A DNA stretch of 64,000 nucleotides from Saprospiraceae bacterium (GCA_016706365.1 JADJJU010000006.1:1-64000); one strand, 5' to 3'. Shown: positions 1 through 8,842, numbered from the stretch's first letter. A program made the numbers and translations. Notes: generated by a model not told the origin, from the letters alone.

Positions 1-1
1 A

Positions 2-2965
2 AATCTTGCAGCAGTCAGGTTTATTTTCAGAAACATTACGGACAAAAAAGCTGCAGAATTAAAGGAGGCCGCAGCCAGAGCAGAAATTAGGAAATTAGCA
101 CTCGTATCTCAGTTGACTTCCAATGCAGTAATAATTGTAAGCGTAAAGGGAATTGTTGAATGGGTCAATGAAGGTTATACCAAAATGTCCGGGTACCAGC
201 CTGATGAGGTCATAGGAAATCCCGTGTTTTCAAAAACCGGAGGGCAGGAAACGGATCGTAGCATAGTTGCACGCATCACCTCAGGTTTAGCCGCGGGACA
301 AAGTTTTAATGAAATGGTTATTAAATATAAGAAGGATGGACGTAAGTACATTGTTCAGATGGAGTGCAGGCCAATGCTGGATGATGATGACAGTGTTCAG
401 GGTTATATGGTTATTGAAAGGGATATTACAGAACGAAAACTAGCAGAGGAAGCATTGGAATATCGTTCAGAATTTCAGAAAGTTGTGGTAACGCTTGCCA
501 CAAACTTTATAAATACATCCATAAAGGAGTTGAATAATGCAATTACTGCTGCATTGGCACAAATAGGGTTTTTCCTCAAGGTTGACCGGGCATACCTCTT
601 CGAATATGACTGGAATGCTAATGTCATGAACAACACAAATGAATGGCATAGAGAAGGCCTATTTTCAAGAATTCATAGAATGCAGGGAGTGTCCACAGAG
701 CTGATTCGCGACTGGGTTTTGGCACATGTAAATGGCAAAGACATATCCATTCAATTAGGTGAAGAGGACAAGGGGAAATTTGGAATCAATGCATTGTTAA
801 ACAAGGAAGGTGTCCAGTCTCTGATTGCTCTTCCACTAATTCGTGATCGGGAGTGTTTGGGTTTTGTAGGTTTTGATGTGTCATCCGGTACCAGAACGTG
901 GTCTGAAGATGAAATGGCTTTGCTTCGTATCCTGGCTGAATTATTTACAAATGCCTGGATCAGAAAGCGTTTTGAAAAAGAAATTATCGATGCTAAAGAA
1001 ATAGCTGAAGCTGCAGCCGGCGCAAAGGGCCGCTTTTTAGCAAATATGAGTCATGAGATCAGAACTCCCATGAATGGAATCATTGGCTTCATCGATCTGC
1101 TTTCCCGGACACAGTTACAACCGGAACAAATGGATTACCTCAGTGAGGCCCAAAATGCTTCTCAAATGTTGTTACATCTTCTCAATGATATTCTTGATTT
1201 TTCAAAAATTGAAGCAGATAAACTGACATTGGAGCACAATGATTTTAATCTCAGAAAGGCAATCGAAGATTCTGTCACACTTGTGGCACCTAAAGCCTTT
1301 GAGAAAAAATTAGAATTAAACGCATTTATAACAAAGGATGTGCCCGAAATGGTAATTGGAGATATGTCCCGCTTGAGGCAAATTCTCAACAATTTATTGA
1401 ATAATGCTGTCAAATTCACAGAGAAGGGTGAGATACATGTAGAAGCTAAGCTTATACATAATTTTGAGAAATCAGTTGATCTTCAAATTGATGTCCAGGA
1501 CACCGGAATAGGAATGACATCTGAAACTTCATCAGAATTATTTCAGCCTTTTAAGCAAGCTGATGATTCCACGACAAGGAAGTATGGGGGCACCGGACTG
1601 GGACTTTCCATTTCAAAGAAACTAGCAGAAATGATGGGCGGTGATCTTCTGGTTCAATCTGAACATGGGAAAGGTTCAACCTTTTCTTTAAGAATACCTA
1701 TGCAAGTTTCGACAATGGAAGCACCATCTGAGATTATTGATTTAAATATACTGAAGGGGCAAAAAATACTCCTGGTAGATGACTTGCCTGCCAATAGAAG
1801 AATTGTAAGCAATTACCTTTCTGAAGCCGGTTGTGAAGTAAGTGTGGCAGATAGTGGGGTAGCAGCCATAGAATTATTGTTAAGTAAGCCTGCAGGAGAA
1901 AGACCATTTTCAGTTGCTATTCTGGATCATCAAATGCCTGGAATGGATGGTGTACAGTTAGCCAGAACACTTAAAACTATTGCAGATACAAGAGACATAA
2001 GGCTGGTAATGCTGACCTCACTTGCTTACCGGGATGATAGCAAATCCATGAAGGAAATTGGATTTGAGTTGTTTTTGACTAAACCTATAAAAAGGAATGA
2101 ATTATTGCAAAGGCTCAGTCAGATGCTTATGCACAGCGTTGATGAAAATAAAGTAATTCAGGATAGAATGAAACCTGCTTCAAAAACGGGTATATCTTTT
2201 GCCGAGAAAAAAATGTTGATTGTGGAGGATAATGAAGCCAATTCAAAACTTCTCTATACCTTTTTATCTAATTATGGCGCTGATTGTAAAGTGGCCTTTA
2301 ATGGTTTGGAGGGAATCAATATGAGCTTCGAAGAAAAGTTTGATTTGATACTGATGGACTGTCAGATGCCGGTAATGGATGGTTATGAAGCCTCCCGAAA
2401 TCTGAGAGCTTCTGACTCTATTAATAAAAATATTCCTATTATTGCATTGACAGCATATGCGATGGCAGGAGACAGAGAGAAATGTCTTGCAGCAGGTATG
2501 ACTGATTATATCAGCAAGCCTCTGGACTTGAATATGCTGTTGGAAAAGGTAAATCAGCACACAAAAATGTCTTCTCAAATGGAAACCAGCGATCCGTCCA
2601 ATTCGTCTGCAGCAAATGGTCAGAATACCGGGAGCTCATTGACACAGAGGTCTGTAATTGACCATTTTGTATCCTCGACAGGGATGAAAGAACATCAGGT
2701 AAAGGAAATATTTGACCTATTTTTTGAATCTCTTCCCGGCTTATTGTCTGAAATAGAAGAGGCACTTCAGGAAGATGATTTTTACAAACTGGAAAGAGCT
2801 ATTCATAAGCTGAAAGGTACCTCCGGTAATTTGATGATCCAGGATATGTACAAGCTAATTGTAAAGATGGAACAATTATCCAAAGCCTATGACCTTGGAT
2901 CAGTGCGAAATCATATGGGTCAGTTGAAGGAAATGTCCCAGAGACTGATCCCTCAAAATTCTTAA
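2..2965 (+). CDS. Hybrid sensor histidine kinase (PAS-GAF-HisKA-HATPase-REC-REC-HPt), 5' truncated
   Basis: The frame stays open to base 2, so the window cuts the gene. An in-frame TTG at 113 is not a convincing start, because the upstream codons read as the end of another PAS unit (FRNITDKK). 987 residues are visible. Numbered from base 2: PAS about 36-140, GAF about 170-325, HisKA with HEIRTPMNG (His351), HATPase_c with NLLNNAVKFT, DTGIGM and GGTGLGLSISKK, receiver 1 (Asp642 in ILDHQMPGMDG), receiver 2 (Asp786 in LMDCQMPVMDG), and a C-terminal HPt with AIHKLKGTSGN (His935). All phosphotransfer residues are present, so a full His-Asp-His relay is expected. No membrane segment is seen in the visible part. 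The next gene, a lone receiver 61 bp downstream, is the natural final phosphate acceptor. Input signal unknown. Confidence 0.93.
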   Translation, partial: NLAAVRFIFRNITDKKAAELKEAAARAEIRKLALVSQLTSNAVIIVSVKGIVEWVNEGYTKMSGYQPDEVIGNPVFSKTGGQETDRSIVARITSGLAAGQSFNEMVIKYKKDGRKYIVQMECRPMLDDDDSVQGYMVIERDITERKLAEEALEYRSEFQKVVVTLATNFINTSIKELNNAITAALAQIGFFLKVDRAYLFEYDWNANVMNNTNEWHREGLFSRIHRMQGVSTELIRDWVLAHVNGKDISIQLGEEDKGKFGINALLNKEGVQSLIALPLIRDRECLGFVGFDVSSGTRTWSEDEMALLRILAELFTNAWIRKRFEKEIIDAKEIAEAAAGAKGRFLANMSHEIRTPMNGIIGFIDLLSRTQLQPEQMDYLSEAQNASQMLLHLLNDILDFSKIEADKLTLEHNDFNLRKAIEDSVTLVAPKAFEKKLELNAFITKDVPEMVIGDMSRLRQILNNLLNNAVKFTEKGEIHVEAKLIHNFEKSVDLQIDVQDTGIGMTSETSSELFQPFKQADDSTTRKYGGTGLGLSISKKLAEMMGGDLLVQSEHGKGSTFSLRIPMQVSTMEAPSEIIDLNILKGQKILLVDDLPANRRIVSNYLSEAGCEVSVADSGVAAIELLLSKPAGERPFSVAILDHQMPGMDGVQLARTLKTIADTRDIRLVMLTSLAYRDDSKSMKEIGFELFLTKPIKRNELLQRLSQMLMHSVDENKVIQDRMKPASKTGISFAEKKMLIVEDNEANSKLLYTFLSNYGADCKVAFNGLEGINMSFEEKFDLILMDCQMPVMDGYEASRNLRASDSINKNIPIIALTAYAMAGDREKCLAAGMTDYISKPLDLNMLLEKVNQHTKMSSQMETSDPSNSSAANGQNTGSSLTQRSVIDHFVSSTGMKEHQVKEIFDLFFESLPGLLSEIEEALQEDDFYKLERAIHKLKGTSGNLMIQDMYKLIVKMEQLSKAYDLGSVRNHMGQLKEMSQRLIPQNS

Positions 2966-3026
2966 AATATTCAGTTTGTTTGATAAACTTATCTGAATTT
3001 CATTCACTGTCCTATACCTTTTTACT

Positions 3027-3404
3027 ATGCCACGCAGATCATCCATTCTAGTCATCGATGACGAACTTTCGCTTCAAAAATTGATGGAAAACTTCCTTAA
3101 AGACGATTATGATGTTACTACAAAAGGTGACGGTAAAGCTGCATTGGATTGGATACATCAGGGAAATATCCCTGACTTGATTATCTGTGATGTCAATATG
3201 GAACCTATGAATGGGGAGACATTTGTGAGAAATGTCAGAGTAGGGGAGTTGTTCAAATATATTCCGCTGCTTATGCTTTCAGGCGATGAAGAAAGTAAGA
3301 CCAGAATCAAATTTTATGAATTGGGTGTTAGGAATTTTATAACTAAGCCTTTCAATCCACAGGAATTAATGGTATTGGTTCGCCTGGTTTTAAATTCGTA
3401 TTAA
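3027..3404 (+). CDS. Stand-alone response regulator receiver protein
   Basis: A 125-aa protein made of a single receiver domain with no output domain. Seen: the acidic pair in VIDDE, the phosphoacceptor Asp in IICDVNMEPMNG, the conserved Ser in LMLSGDEES and the Lys in TKPFNP, so it looks fully phosphorylatable. It sits 61 bp after the hybrid kinase and 9 bp before the receiver/sugar-transferase gene on the same strand, which suggests one transcript. By analogy with CheY/Spo0F-type proteins it probably takes phosphate from the kinase HPt domain. Whether its partner is the sugar transferase next door is inference. Confidence 0.9.
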   Translation: MPRRSSILVIDDELSLQKLMENFLKDDYDVTTKGDGKAALDWIHQGNIPDLIICDVNMEPMNGETFVRNVRVGELFKYIPLLMLSGDEESKTRIKFYELGVRNFITKPFNPQELMVLVRLVLNSY

Positions 3405-3413
3405 TTTGAAATC

Positions 3414-4643
3414 ATGAACTCAAATACCCACAAAATAAAACTGTTGTTTATCGGGAATGATCCGGATATAATAAGTTTTTTTGGACATTTCCCCGGATGG
3501 GCGGAAGTAATTCATGTAGAAAATGGATTTAAAGCTGACCAGATTCTAAATTCAGAGATAGAAATAAATTGCATCTTTTGCGAACACGATATCCCGGGAG
3601 TGACCGGCCTTAATTTTATTAGGTTTCTGACGGAGAATAAGGTCAGATCTCATGTACCATTTATTTTAATGCACTTCGAGCGGGATTTTTTACTCAGAAG
3701 AAAGGCTATTACTGCAGGGGTCGATGATTATATGATTCTGCCAATTGATTCCCAAAGCCTTTTTGAGAGATTGCAATATTTGATTGATTACAAAGCTGAG
3801 CATTTAAGGGGTGAGATTAGAGCTCCTAAAACATCTGCTGACCGTTCATCTGAAGTAGTTGCAGGTATGAGAGAATTGCCTGTATTACAACTGGCAATCA
3901 AACGAATATTTGATATTGTTTCTTCGGGTATCGCATTGATTTTACTATCCCCATTGTTTTTAATAATCGCAGCTGCCATTCGAATGGAGTCAAAAGGCAA
4001 AGTCTTCTATGCTTCAAAGAGAGTTGGACAGAAGACTTTCGATTTTTATAAATTTCGCTCTATGTTTACCGGAGCGGATGCCAGATTGAAAGAATTACAA
4101 CATCTGAACCAGTATGCAGCAGAAACAGGTCAGGCAGGAATTAACTTCGAAAAGCCATGTCCCAGATGTGCAGGCAGGCTAGACGGAAGCACATGTTCTG
4201 AGCTTCTGATTTTCTCAGATGGAAGTAAAATGTGCGAATTTAACTTTCATCAGCAGAAAAAAATGATTGCCGGACCTACATTTTTCAAGCTCAAAAACGA
4301 TCCGCGCATTACAAGAGTTGGCGCATTCATACGCCGCACAAGTATAGATGAATTGCCGCAATTGGTGAATGTATTGAAAGGAGATATGTCAATTGTAGGT
4401 AATCGCCCGCTCCCGGTAAATGAGGCTCAGGCTTTAACATCTGATGAAGCAGCCAAGCGTTTTCTTGCCCCGGCCGGTATTACTGGTCTCTGGCAGGTTG
4501 AGTTAAGAGGTAAAAAAGGTCAAATGTCAGAAGAGGAGCGCAGAAAACTGGACAATGATTATTTTGATAATTTCTCCCTTTGGTTTGATGCCAAGATTAT
4601 TTTAAGAACTATTCCTGCCTTGTTTCAGGAAGAAAATGCCTGA
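3414..4643 (+). CDS. Degenerate receiver domain fused to a polyprenyl-phosphate sugar-phosphate transferase (WcaJ/WbaP/PglC-like)
   Basis: 409 aa. Residues about 8-125 have a receiver-like fold signature with every active-site position changed: GN (14-15) replaces the acidic pair, Glu57 (CEHDIPG) replaces the phospho-Asp, and Leu replaces the conserved Lys (MILPIDS). Residues about 160-409 are a bacterial sugar transferase: a hydrophobic membrane segment (IVSSGIALILLSPLFLIIAA), KFRSM, NDPRITRVG, TSIDELPQLVNVLKGDMS with the family's Asp-Glu dyad, IVGNRPL and GITGLWQV. This family attaches the first sugar phosphate to undecaprenyl phosphate to start polysaccharide or glycan synthesis at the inner membrane. 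A Cys4 stretch (C249, C252, C261, C274) is inserted before the NDPR motif. The gene follows the kinase and receiver, so synthesis may be under two-component control. The stop lies just before a heptamer-repeat island. Confidence 0.9.
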   Translation: MNSNTHKIKLLFIGNDPDIISFFGHFPGWAEVIHVENGFKADQILNSEIEINCIFCEHDIPGVTGLNFIRFLTENKVRSHVPFILMHFERDFLLRRKAITAGVDDYMILPIDSQSLFERLQYLIDYKAEHLRGEIRAPKTSADRSSEVVAGMRELPVLQLAIKRIFDIVSSGIALILLSPLFLIIAAAIRMESKGKVFYASKRVGQKTFDFYKFRSMFTGADARLKELQHLNQYAAETGQAGINFEKPCPRCAGRLDGSTCSELLIFSDGSKMCEFNFHQQKKMIAGPTFFKLKNDPRITRVGAFIRRTSIDELPQLVNVLKGDMSIVGNRPLPVNEAQALTSDEAAKRFLAPAGITGLWQVELRGKKGQMSEEERRKLDNDYFDNFSLWFDAKIILRTIPALFQEENA

Positions 4644-4650
4644 TCCAGTA

Positions 4651-4824
4651 TCACATTTCACTTTTCGCATTTTACATTTTACATTTCACATTTTGCCATT
4701 TACCTTAACTATTCACATTTCACATTTCACATTTACTATTCACCATTCACCATTCACGATTCACTATTCACTATTCACTATTCACGATTCACGATTGACC
4801 ATTCACGATTCACCATTCATTCAC
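4651..4824. repeat. Heptanucleotide repeat island A (ATTCACN / GTGAATN)
   Basis: About 25 tandem 7-nt units. On the minus strand it starts as GTGAATN copies and runs without loss of register into GTGAAAT, TAAAATG and TGAAATG variants. It fills the gap between two convergent genes and even supplies the TGA stop of the minus-strand gene ending at 4821. A 7-nt period gives a spurious open reading frame with a 7-residue period (TIHHSPF, TIHYSLF); I do not call it a gene. The same composite recurs at 19197 and 26326. Confidence 0.9.
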
Positions 4825-5237
4825 AGCCTTACCAGCAATATCTTATCCTCATACACCTCTACAAAAGCATAATTGTAATTTTTTGCAAGAATCCTGGCAT
4901 TTTGAAGAGGAGCAGGAAGGAAATCTTCTTTTTTAATATGAGAAATAAAGTTCCCGTTTGTAATGTCTAACAAATGAACATCATGATGACCCAAATGGCA
5001 TCTGACAAGAACAAATTTGGGTAATATTCCGGCTTCAGAACAAGCAAATTCTTTTTGCACAATGTCAAAATTATAGGATTCTTGAGTTTCTATTTTGTGC
5101 GTTTCGTCCAAAGTCCTGATCCAGTTAATGTAATTTTTTGAACGATTCCCCCTGCACTCCTCTATAGGTAGATTCATAGATAAGGCTGATTCATGCATCA
5201 ATCCTATTATTGCCGGTGTTGTTTTTTCTGTGATCAT
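4821..5237 (-). CDS. Hypothetical protein, 138 aa
   Basis: Not recognised. I chose the ATG at 5237 (MITEKTTPAIIG) rather than an in-frame TTG at 5246. It is acidic/mixed in composition, with no signal peptide or membrane segment, and contains a His-rich spot (CHLGHHDVHLLD) and a beta-rich C-terminus (YAFVEVYEDKILLVRL). The decayed reading frame upstream on the same strand ends 18 bp before this start, so the two were probably once co-transcribed. The stop codon falls inside the repeat island. Function unknown. Confidence 0.55.
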   Translation of the reverse strand: MITEKTTPAIIGLMHESALSMNLPIEECRGNRSKNYINWIRTLDETHKIETQESYNFDIVQKEFACSEAGILPKFVLVRCHLGHHDVHLLDITNGNFISHIKKEDFLPAPLQNARILAKNYNYAFVEVYEDKILLVRL

Positions 5238-5255
5238 GGCTTCCAATTTTGTAAA

Positions 5256-6026
5256 TTAGTATCCGTGCATAAAAAGTACTGCTTCAATTTCGCGAAGTGT
5301 CCAGATCCGATGGTTGCCGCTGAGTGGATTAATTCTTGCTTCTTCAGAATTCAGCCTGGATTGAATATCGAGTAAGAGCTTGTTTGCAGAAATTTGAGTC
5401 TTCCAATTTCCGTAGCCGTTTTTCCATTTCCATGAGAATTTTCTAGGTCTGCTTCCCCCACGTCCTCGTCCGGGGATGCTCCCGAAAATTAGAGTTTTCC
5501 CAAATCAGGGTTTTGCATTTTGACATTCATGAATGGCTTCAAGAATAGATAATAAAGCTCGTTGATATGCAGGGAGTCATACGTTACCTAATTTGCTCAA
5601 GGGAGAAGCAATGCATACAATTTATTCCATGCTACATTTATCCGAAATCCGACAGGTATTTCATTCTCCTGAAGCCGATACACAACTTCCTGCACTTCTC
5701 TTAAAAATTTATGATTGTTTTCTGGCATTTCAAGATGATTCCAAAAACAAATTTGAATGAAAAAATATCATGGAGTTTTTTGGCTGCATTTCGTTTGCTT
5801 TGTGAGATATTCTCCATGTTCTCAGTTCCTTGCAATAGACGAAATGCTGTATTTTTTAATGGGTGTTTGGTATTTTTCCCAAGCTCATGCACCAAGTGAA
5901 GGCCCAAGATACAATTTCAATCATTTGTCCAACGAATGTGTCTGTTTTTTCTGGGAATTGTATCCGTTGAAGGAGGGCTATATATTCTATTACAATATCA
6001 GCAGGCTCCCAACATTTTATGTGCAT
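5256..6026 (-). pseudogene. Decayed protein-coding gene(s), several frame breaks
   Basis: Successive minus-strand stretches read as plausible protein but in different frames: 6026-5856 (starts MHIKCWEPADIVIEY), 5907-5701 (VHELGKNTKHPLKN), about 5745-5597 (NHLEMPENNHKFLREV), 5596-5489 (YDSLHINELYYLFLKPF, same frame after a TGA and a TAG), and finally a stretch ending at 5256 (IPGRGRGGSRPRKF ... TLREIEAVLFMHGY). At least two frameshifts and two in-frame stops separate them. I could not assign a family. This is real decay or a heavily damaged stretch of sequence; the density of breaks is higher than anywhere else in the window. Confidence 0.5.
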
Positions 6027-6327
6027 AAATCTTTTTTGAATTAACCAAACACTGACTTACATTGCAAGTCTTATCCTGACTAACTGGACCAAATGTAAAC
6101 CCGATGATGAAGGCAATTCGCACTAAACTGATTTAAACTGATTAGAAATTTGGTTTGAAAACCATTATGACTAAATGGCAAATTTCATTCACACCCTGAC
6201 ATTCTATTTTATTCTTGTATTTTGGACCTGATAAATAATAGAAATATTACAATTGGCTATATTGCTTGATTTGAAGCCATCTTATTTATCATTTCTTTTA
6301 TTTTTGATTATTCCCAGATTTATTGAC
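6027..6327. other. Intergenic, no gene seen
   Basis: AT-rich spacer before the first kelch-like gene. A TTG-initiated extension of the downstream frame begins at 6253, but the signal peptide starts at the ATG at 6328. No repeat, terminator or clean TAnnTTTG box was found. Confidence 0.4.
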
Positions 6328-7511
6328 ATGATATTTGCGAGATTCCTTTTGTTAATTTTAATTTTTGCATGTATTACAACTGAAGCACGAGTTGTTATAA
6401 AAGACTGGGACAATCAGTTATATGACACCGAATTCAGGAAGATGTGTTTGAGTGCAAAAGAAATTATTGCATCAAAAAATACCGATTTCAGGAAGATTGA
6501 AAGAGCAGATATATTTCCAATAGGAGATAGCTGGTATCTGAGTATGGAAGGTATGTTTGATGTTTATATCTGGGAAAAACAAAGCTGGGTCAATCTTTAC
6601 AAGGCAAAATTTTGGGGATATAATTTTGCCAGTCTGAAATTTATTAACAGTGGAAATCTGTATTCATATGGAGGATATGGCTTCTGGAGAGTACATGGTG
6701 AGATATTAAAGTTTTATTTACATGTCAATGAATGGGACATTCTTCCTACTTCTACTAAGCTTCCATTTGGTTTGGGCCTTCCGGGATACAATGAATTGTT
6801 TGTTCTGAGACAAGATTCCCTAATTATTTTTGATTTTAAAAGCGAAAAGGCAAGTTCAGTATTCATTACTTATAATGACAGCATCCCATATTTTGCCAAT
6901 CAACATGTGATTGAAAGCAAAAATTATACGCTGGCAGTTAATTTCAATCAAATTTTACTTGACAAAAAAATAAGAGTATTCATTACCTTGACCGAGGGGC
7001 ATTTATTTTTATGCATGGTTCCGATGATGGTTATTATCGAGTCATAGGCGATTCTATTGCGATTTATAATAATAAGCTGGAATTTGAGATGACTGAGGCA
7101 ATCAATACAGATATTGAGAGGTACCATCAATTGTACCCGGTGAATGCCACTGCATTGAGTGAAACAGATTCCGATATTAATTATTTACTAATACTAACTG
7201 CATTGGTTTTGCTTGGAATTGGTGGGTATATCTTTCTTTTTAGAAGAAAAATCAAAGCTCCTTCATCTGAGGATATGCATCAATTGGTTGATCAATTGAT
7301 CCCAATTATTGGCAAAACCCTAAGTTCTGATGAACTGGATCAGGCATTGAATATTCCTGAGTACTTATCTCCGGAAAATGCACGCTACAAAAGATCCAAG
7401 CTTGTCAATGAAATAAATGAATATTATCGTGTCAAGTTCAGTACTGATTTGATTACAAGAATTAAAGATCCAAATGATAAAAGGAAATTCTTTTACCGGA
7501 TTAATTCTTAG
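6328..7511 (+). CDS. Signal-peptide/single-TM protein with kelch-like exterior and winged-helix-like cytoplasmic tail; frameshifted
   Basis: Paralogue of the next gene. An N-terminal signal peptide (MIFARFLLLILIFACITTEA) is followed by about 240 extracytoplasmic residues with the motif SYGGYGFW, one transmembrane helix (LLILTALVLLGIGGYIFLF, about 286-306) and a roughly 95-residue cytoplasmic tail (LSSDELDQALNIPEYL ... LITRIKDPNDKRKFFY). The frame is broken near 6990-7010, around a TTTATTTTT run: the N-terminal part is in one frame (stop 7047) and the rest in another. Alignment with the intact neighbour shows the two pieces belong together. Either a young pseudogene or a base-call error. Function unknown; the tail pattern resembles a MarR-type wing, which is inference. 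Confidence 0.7.
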
Positions 7512-7581
7512 CTTTTGTAGTACGAAAATAATAAAGAGTAATATATACATTGTGAAAATACATATTTACTTCCTCTCCTAT

Positions 7582-8832
7582 ATGGATTTGTCTTCTCAGA
7601 ATAAACTCATCCCTACAAATGTCATATATCACAATGTGTATTGGAGATTTTTGCTTGTTTTATTATGGATATCAGGAGGCCCGGCTCAGGCACAAATTAT
7701 CATAAGTGACCCGGATGCATTATTGGAGAAGCACTCCCTGGATTCGATGTATCATCAAGCACTCATTGTAGCCTCAGGTAAAAGAAACGCACAGGTCGAT
7801 TTTCAACATTGTTATATCTTGTATAATAAGAATTCCTGGCATCTGATTCCGGACGGCCATTTTGATGTGTTTGTTTGGAAGAATGGTAGATGGCAAAATA
7901 CATACAGAAAGGATGATTTGGGTTATAACTTTTATAGCCTCAAGTTTTTACATGATGATAGAATTTTTTCCTACGGTGGATATGGGTTCTGGTGGCTGAA
8001 TTCGGATATTATTTTCTTTGATCCTGCTTTGAGAGAATGGGTTATTTCCTTAGATTATAAAAATGTTCCTCAAGGGATTGGCATTCCCGGATCTAACAAA
8101 TTGATAATTGTATCAGGGAATAAATTGAGTATGCTCGATTTAATCACAGCAGAGCTTGATACTTGCACTGTTAATGCAGTTTCTCATTTTCAATTGTATA
8201 ATCCAACTTTCACGCTGGTGGGTAAAAACTACACAGTTTTTTTAGAAGACAAATTGCAATTATTGATTCAAAAGCCGGAAAATCATATTTATACTTTGAA
8301 AATTGGAGATCTGAATAAAGTGCATCAAACCAGGAAAGAAGATTGTATTCATATCAAGGAAGACAGCATTTTTATTTATGATCGTGATTTCAAAGAGAAA
8401 TTACGTGAATCGCTTCAGGTAAATCTTGAACAGTATGATCCGGTGGAATGCCCTAATAAAAAGAGTTTGAGCTCATTTTGGAAAGTAATTACCTTAACGA
8501 TCTTGTTATTGGGAGGAGTTTTGACAGTATTATTGTATAAAAGAAGAGGATACAAAAAGATGATAAACCCGGTTTCACTGGATGAAGCCGTAAACAACCC
8601 TTCAGTTTATGATAAAATCATCAAAGCTGCGGGAAGTACATTAACGCAGGATGAATTGGATTTGATTTTTGATATACCTGATAATATCAGCCCGGAGTCC
8701 AAGCGCTTCCGAAGAGCAACTTTAATTAGTGAAATTAACAGCAAGTCAAAACTTTTGCAATCAAAGGAGATAATTCAAAGGATCAAGGACCCTATGGATA
8801 AAAGAAAGTATTTGTATTATATTGATAAATGA
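7582..8832 (+). CDS. Signal-peptide/single-TM protein with kelch-like exterior and winged-helix-like cytoplasmic tail
   Basis: 416 aa from the ATG at 7582, chosen because the hydrophobic signal (FLLVLLWISGGPAQAQ) follows it directly; the frame is open further upstream without a better start. The exported region of about 260 residues contains SYGGYGFWWL and PQGIGIPGSNKL, suggesting kelch/propeller-like blades. A transmembrane helix lies at about 298-318 (ITLTILLLGGVLTVLLY). The cytoplasmic tail has LTQDELDLIFDIPDNISPE, RFRRATLISEIN and IIQRIKDPMDKRKYLYYI. It duplicates the architecture of the frameshifted gene before it. Not a recognised family; a membrane-anchored sensor is possible. Confidence 0.75.
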   Translation: MDLSSQNKLIPTNVIYHNVYWRFLLVLLWISGGPAQAQIIISDPDALLEKHSLDSMYHQALIVASGKRNAQVDFQHCYILYNKNSWHLIPDGHFDVFVWKNGRWQNTYRKDDLGYNFYSLKFLHDDRIFSYGGYGFWWLNSDIIFFDPALREWVISLDYKNVPQGIGIPGSNKLIIVSGNKLSMLDLITAELDTCTVNAVSHFQLYNPTFTLVGKNYTVFLEDKLQLLIQKPENHIYTLKIGDLNKVHQTRKEDCIHIKEDSIFIYDRDFKEKLRESLQVNLEQYDPVECPNKKSLSSFWKVITLTILLLGGVLTVLLYKRRGYKKMINPVSLDEAVNNPSVYDKIIKAAGSTLTQDELDLIFDIPDNISPESKRFRRATLISEINSKSKLLQSKEIIQRIKDPMDKRKYLYYIDK

Positions 8833-8842
8833 TGAGAAATCA

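Noticed and set aside
4636..4872. Open frame of 78 aa with repeated TIHYSLF/TIHHSPF
   Set aside because: It is a read-through of the 7-nt repeat; a 7-nt period gives an open frame with a 7-residue period in any phase. Equivalent frames at 19187-19496 and 26280-26513 were rejected for the same reason.
5701..6044. Plus-strand open frames at 5711-5899 and 5757-6044
   Set aside because: They are antisense to the decayed minus-strand segments, which have better coding character.
6985..7015. Programmed -1 frameshift
   Set aside because: The local sequence does not give a canonical X XXY YYZ slippery heptamer in the incoming frame, and no obvious downstream stem was seen; mutation or error is simpler.
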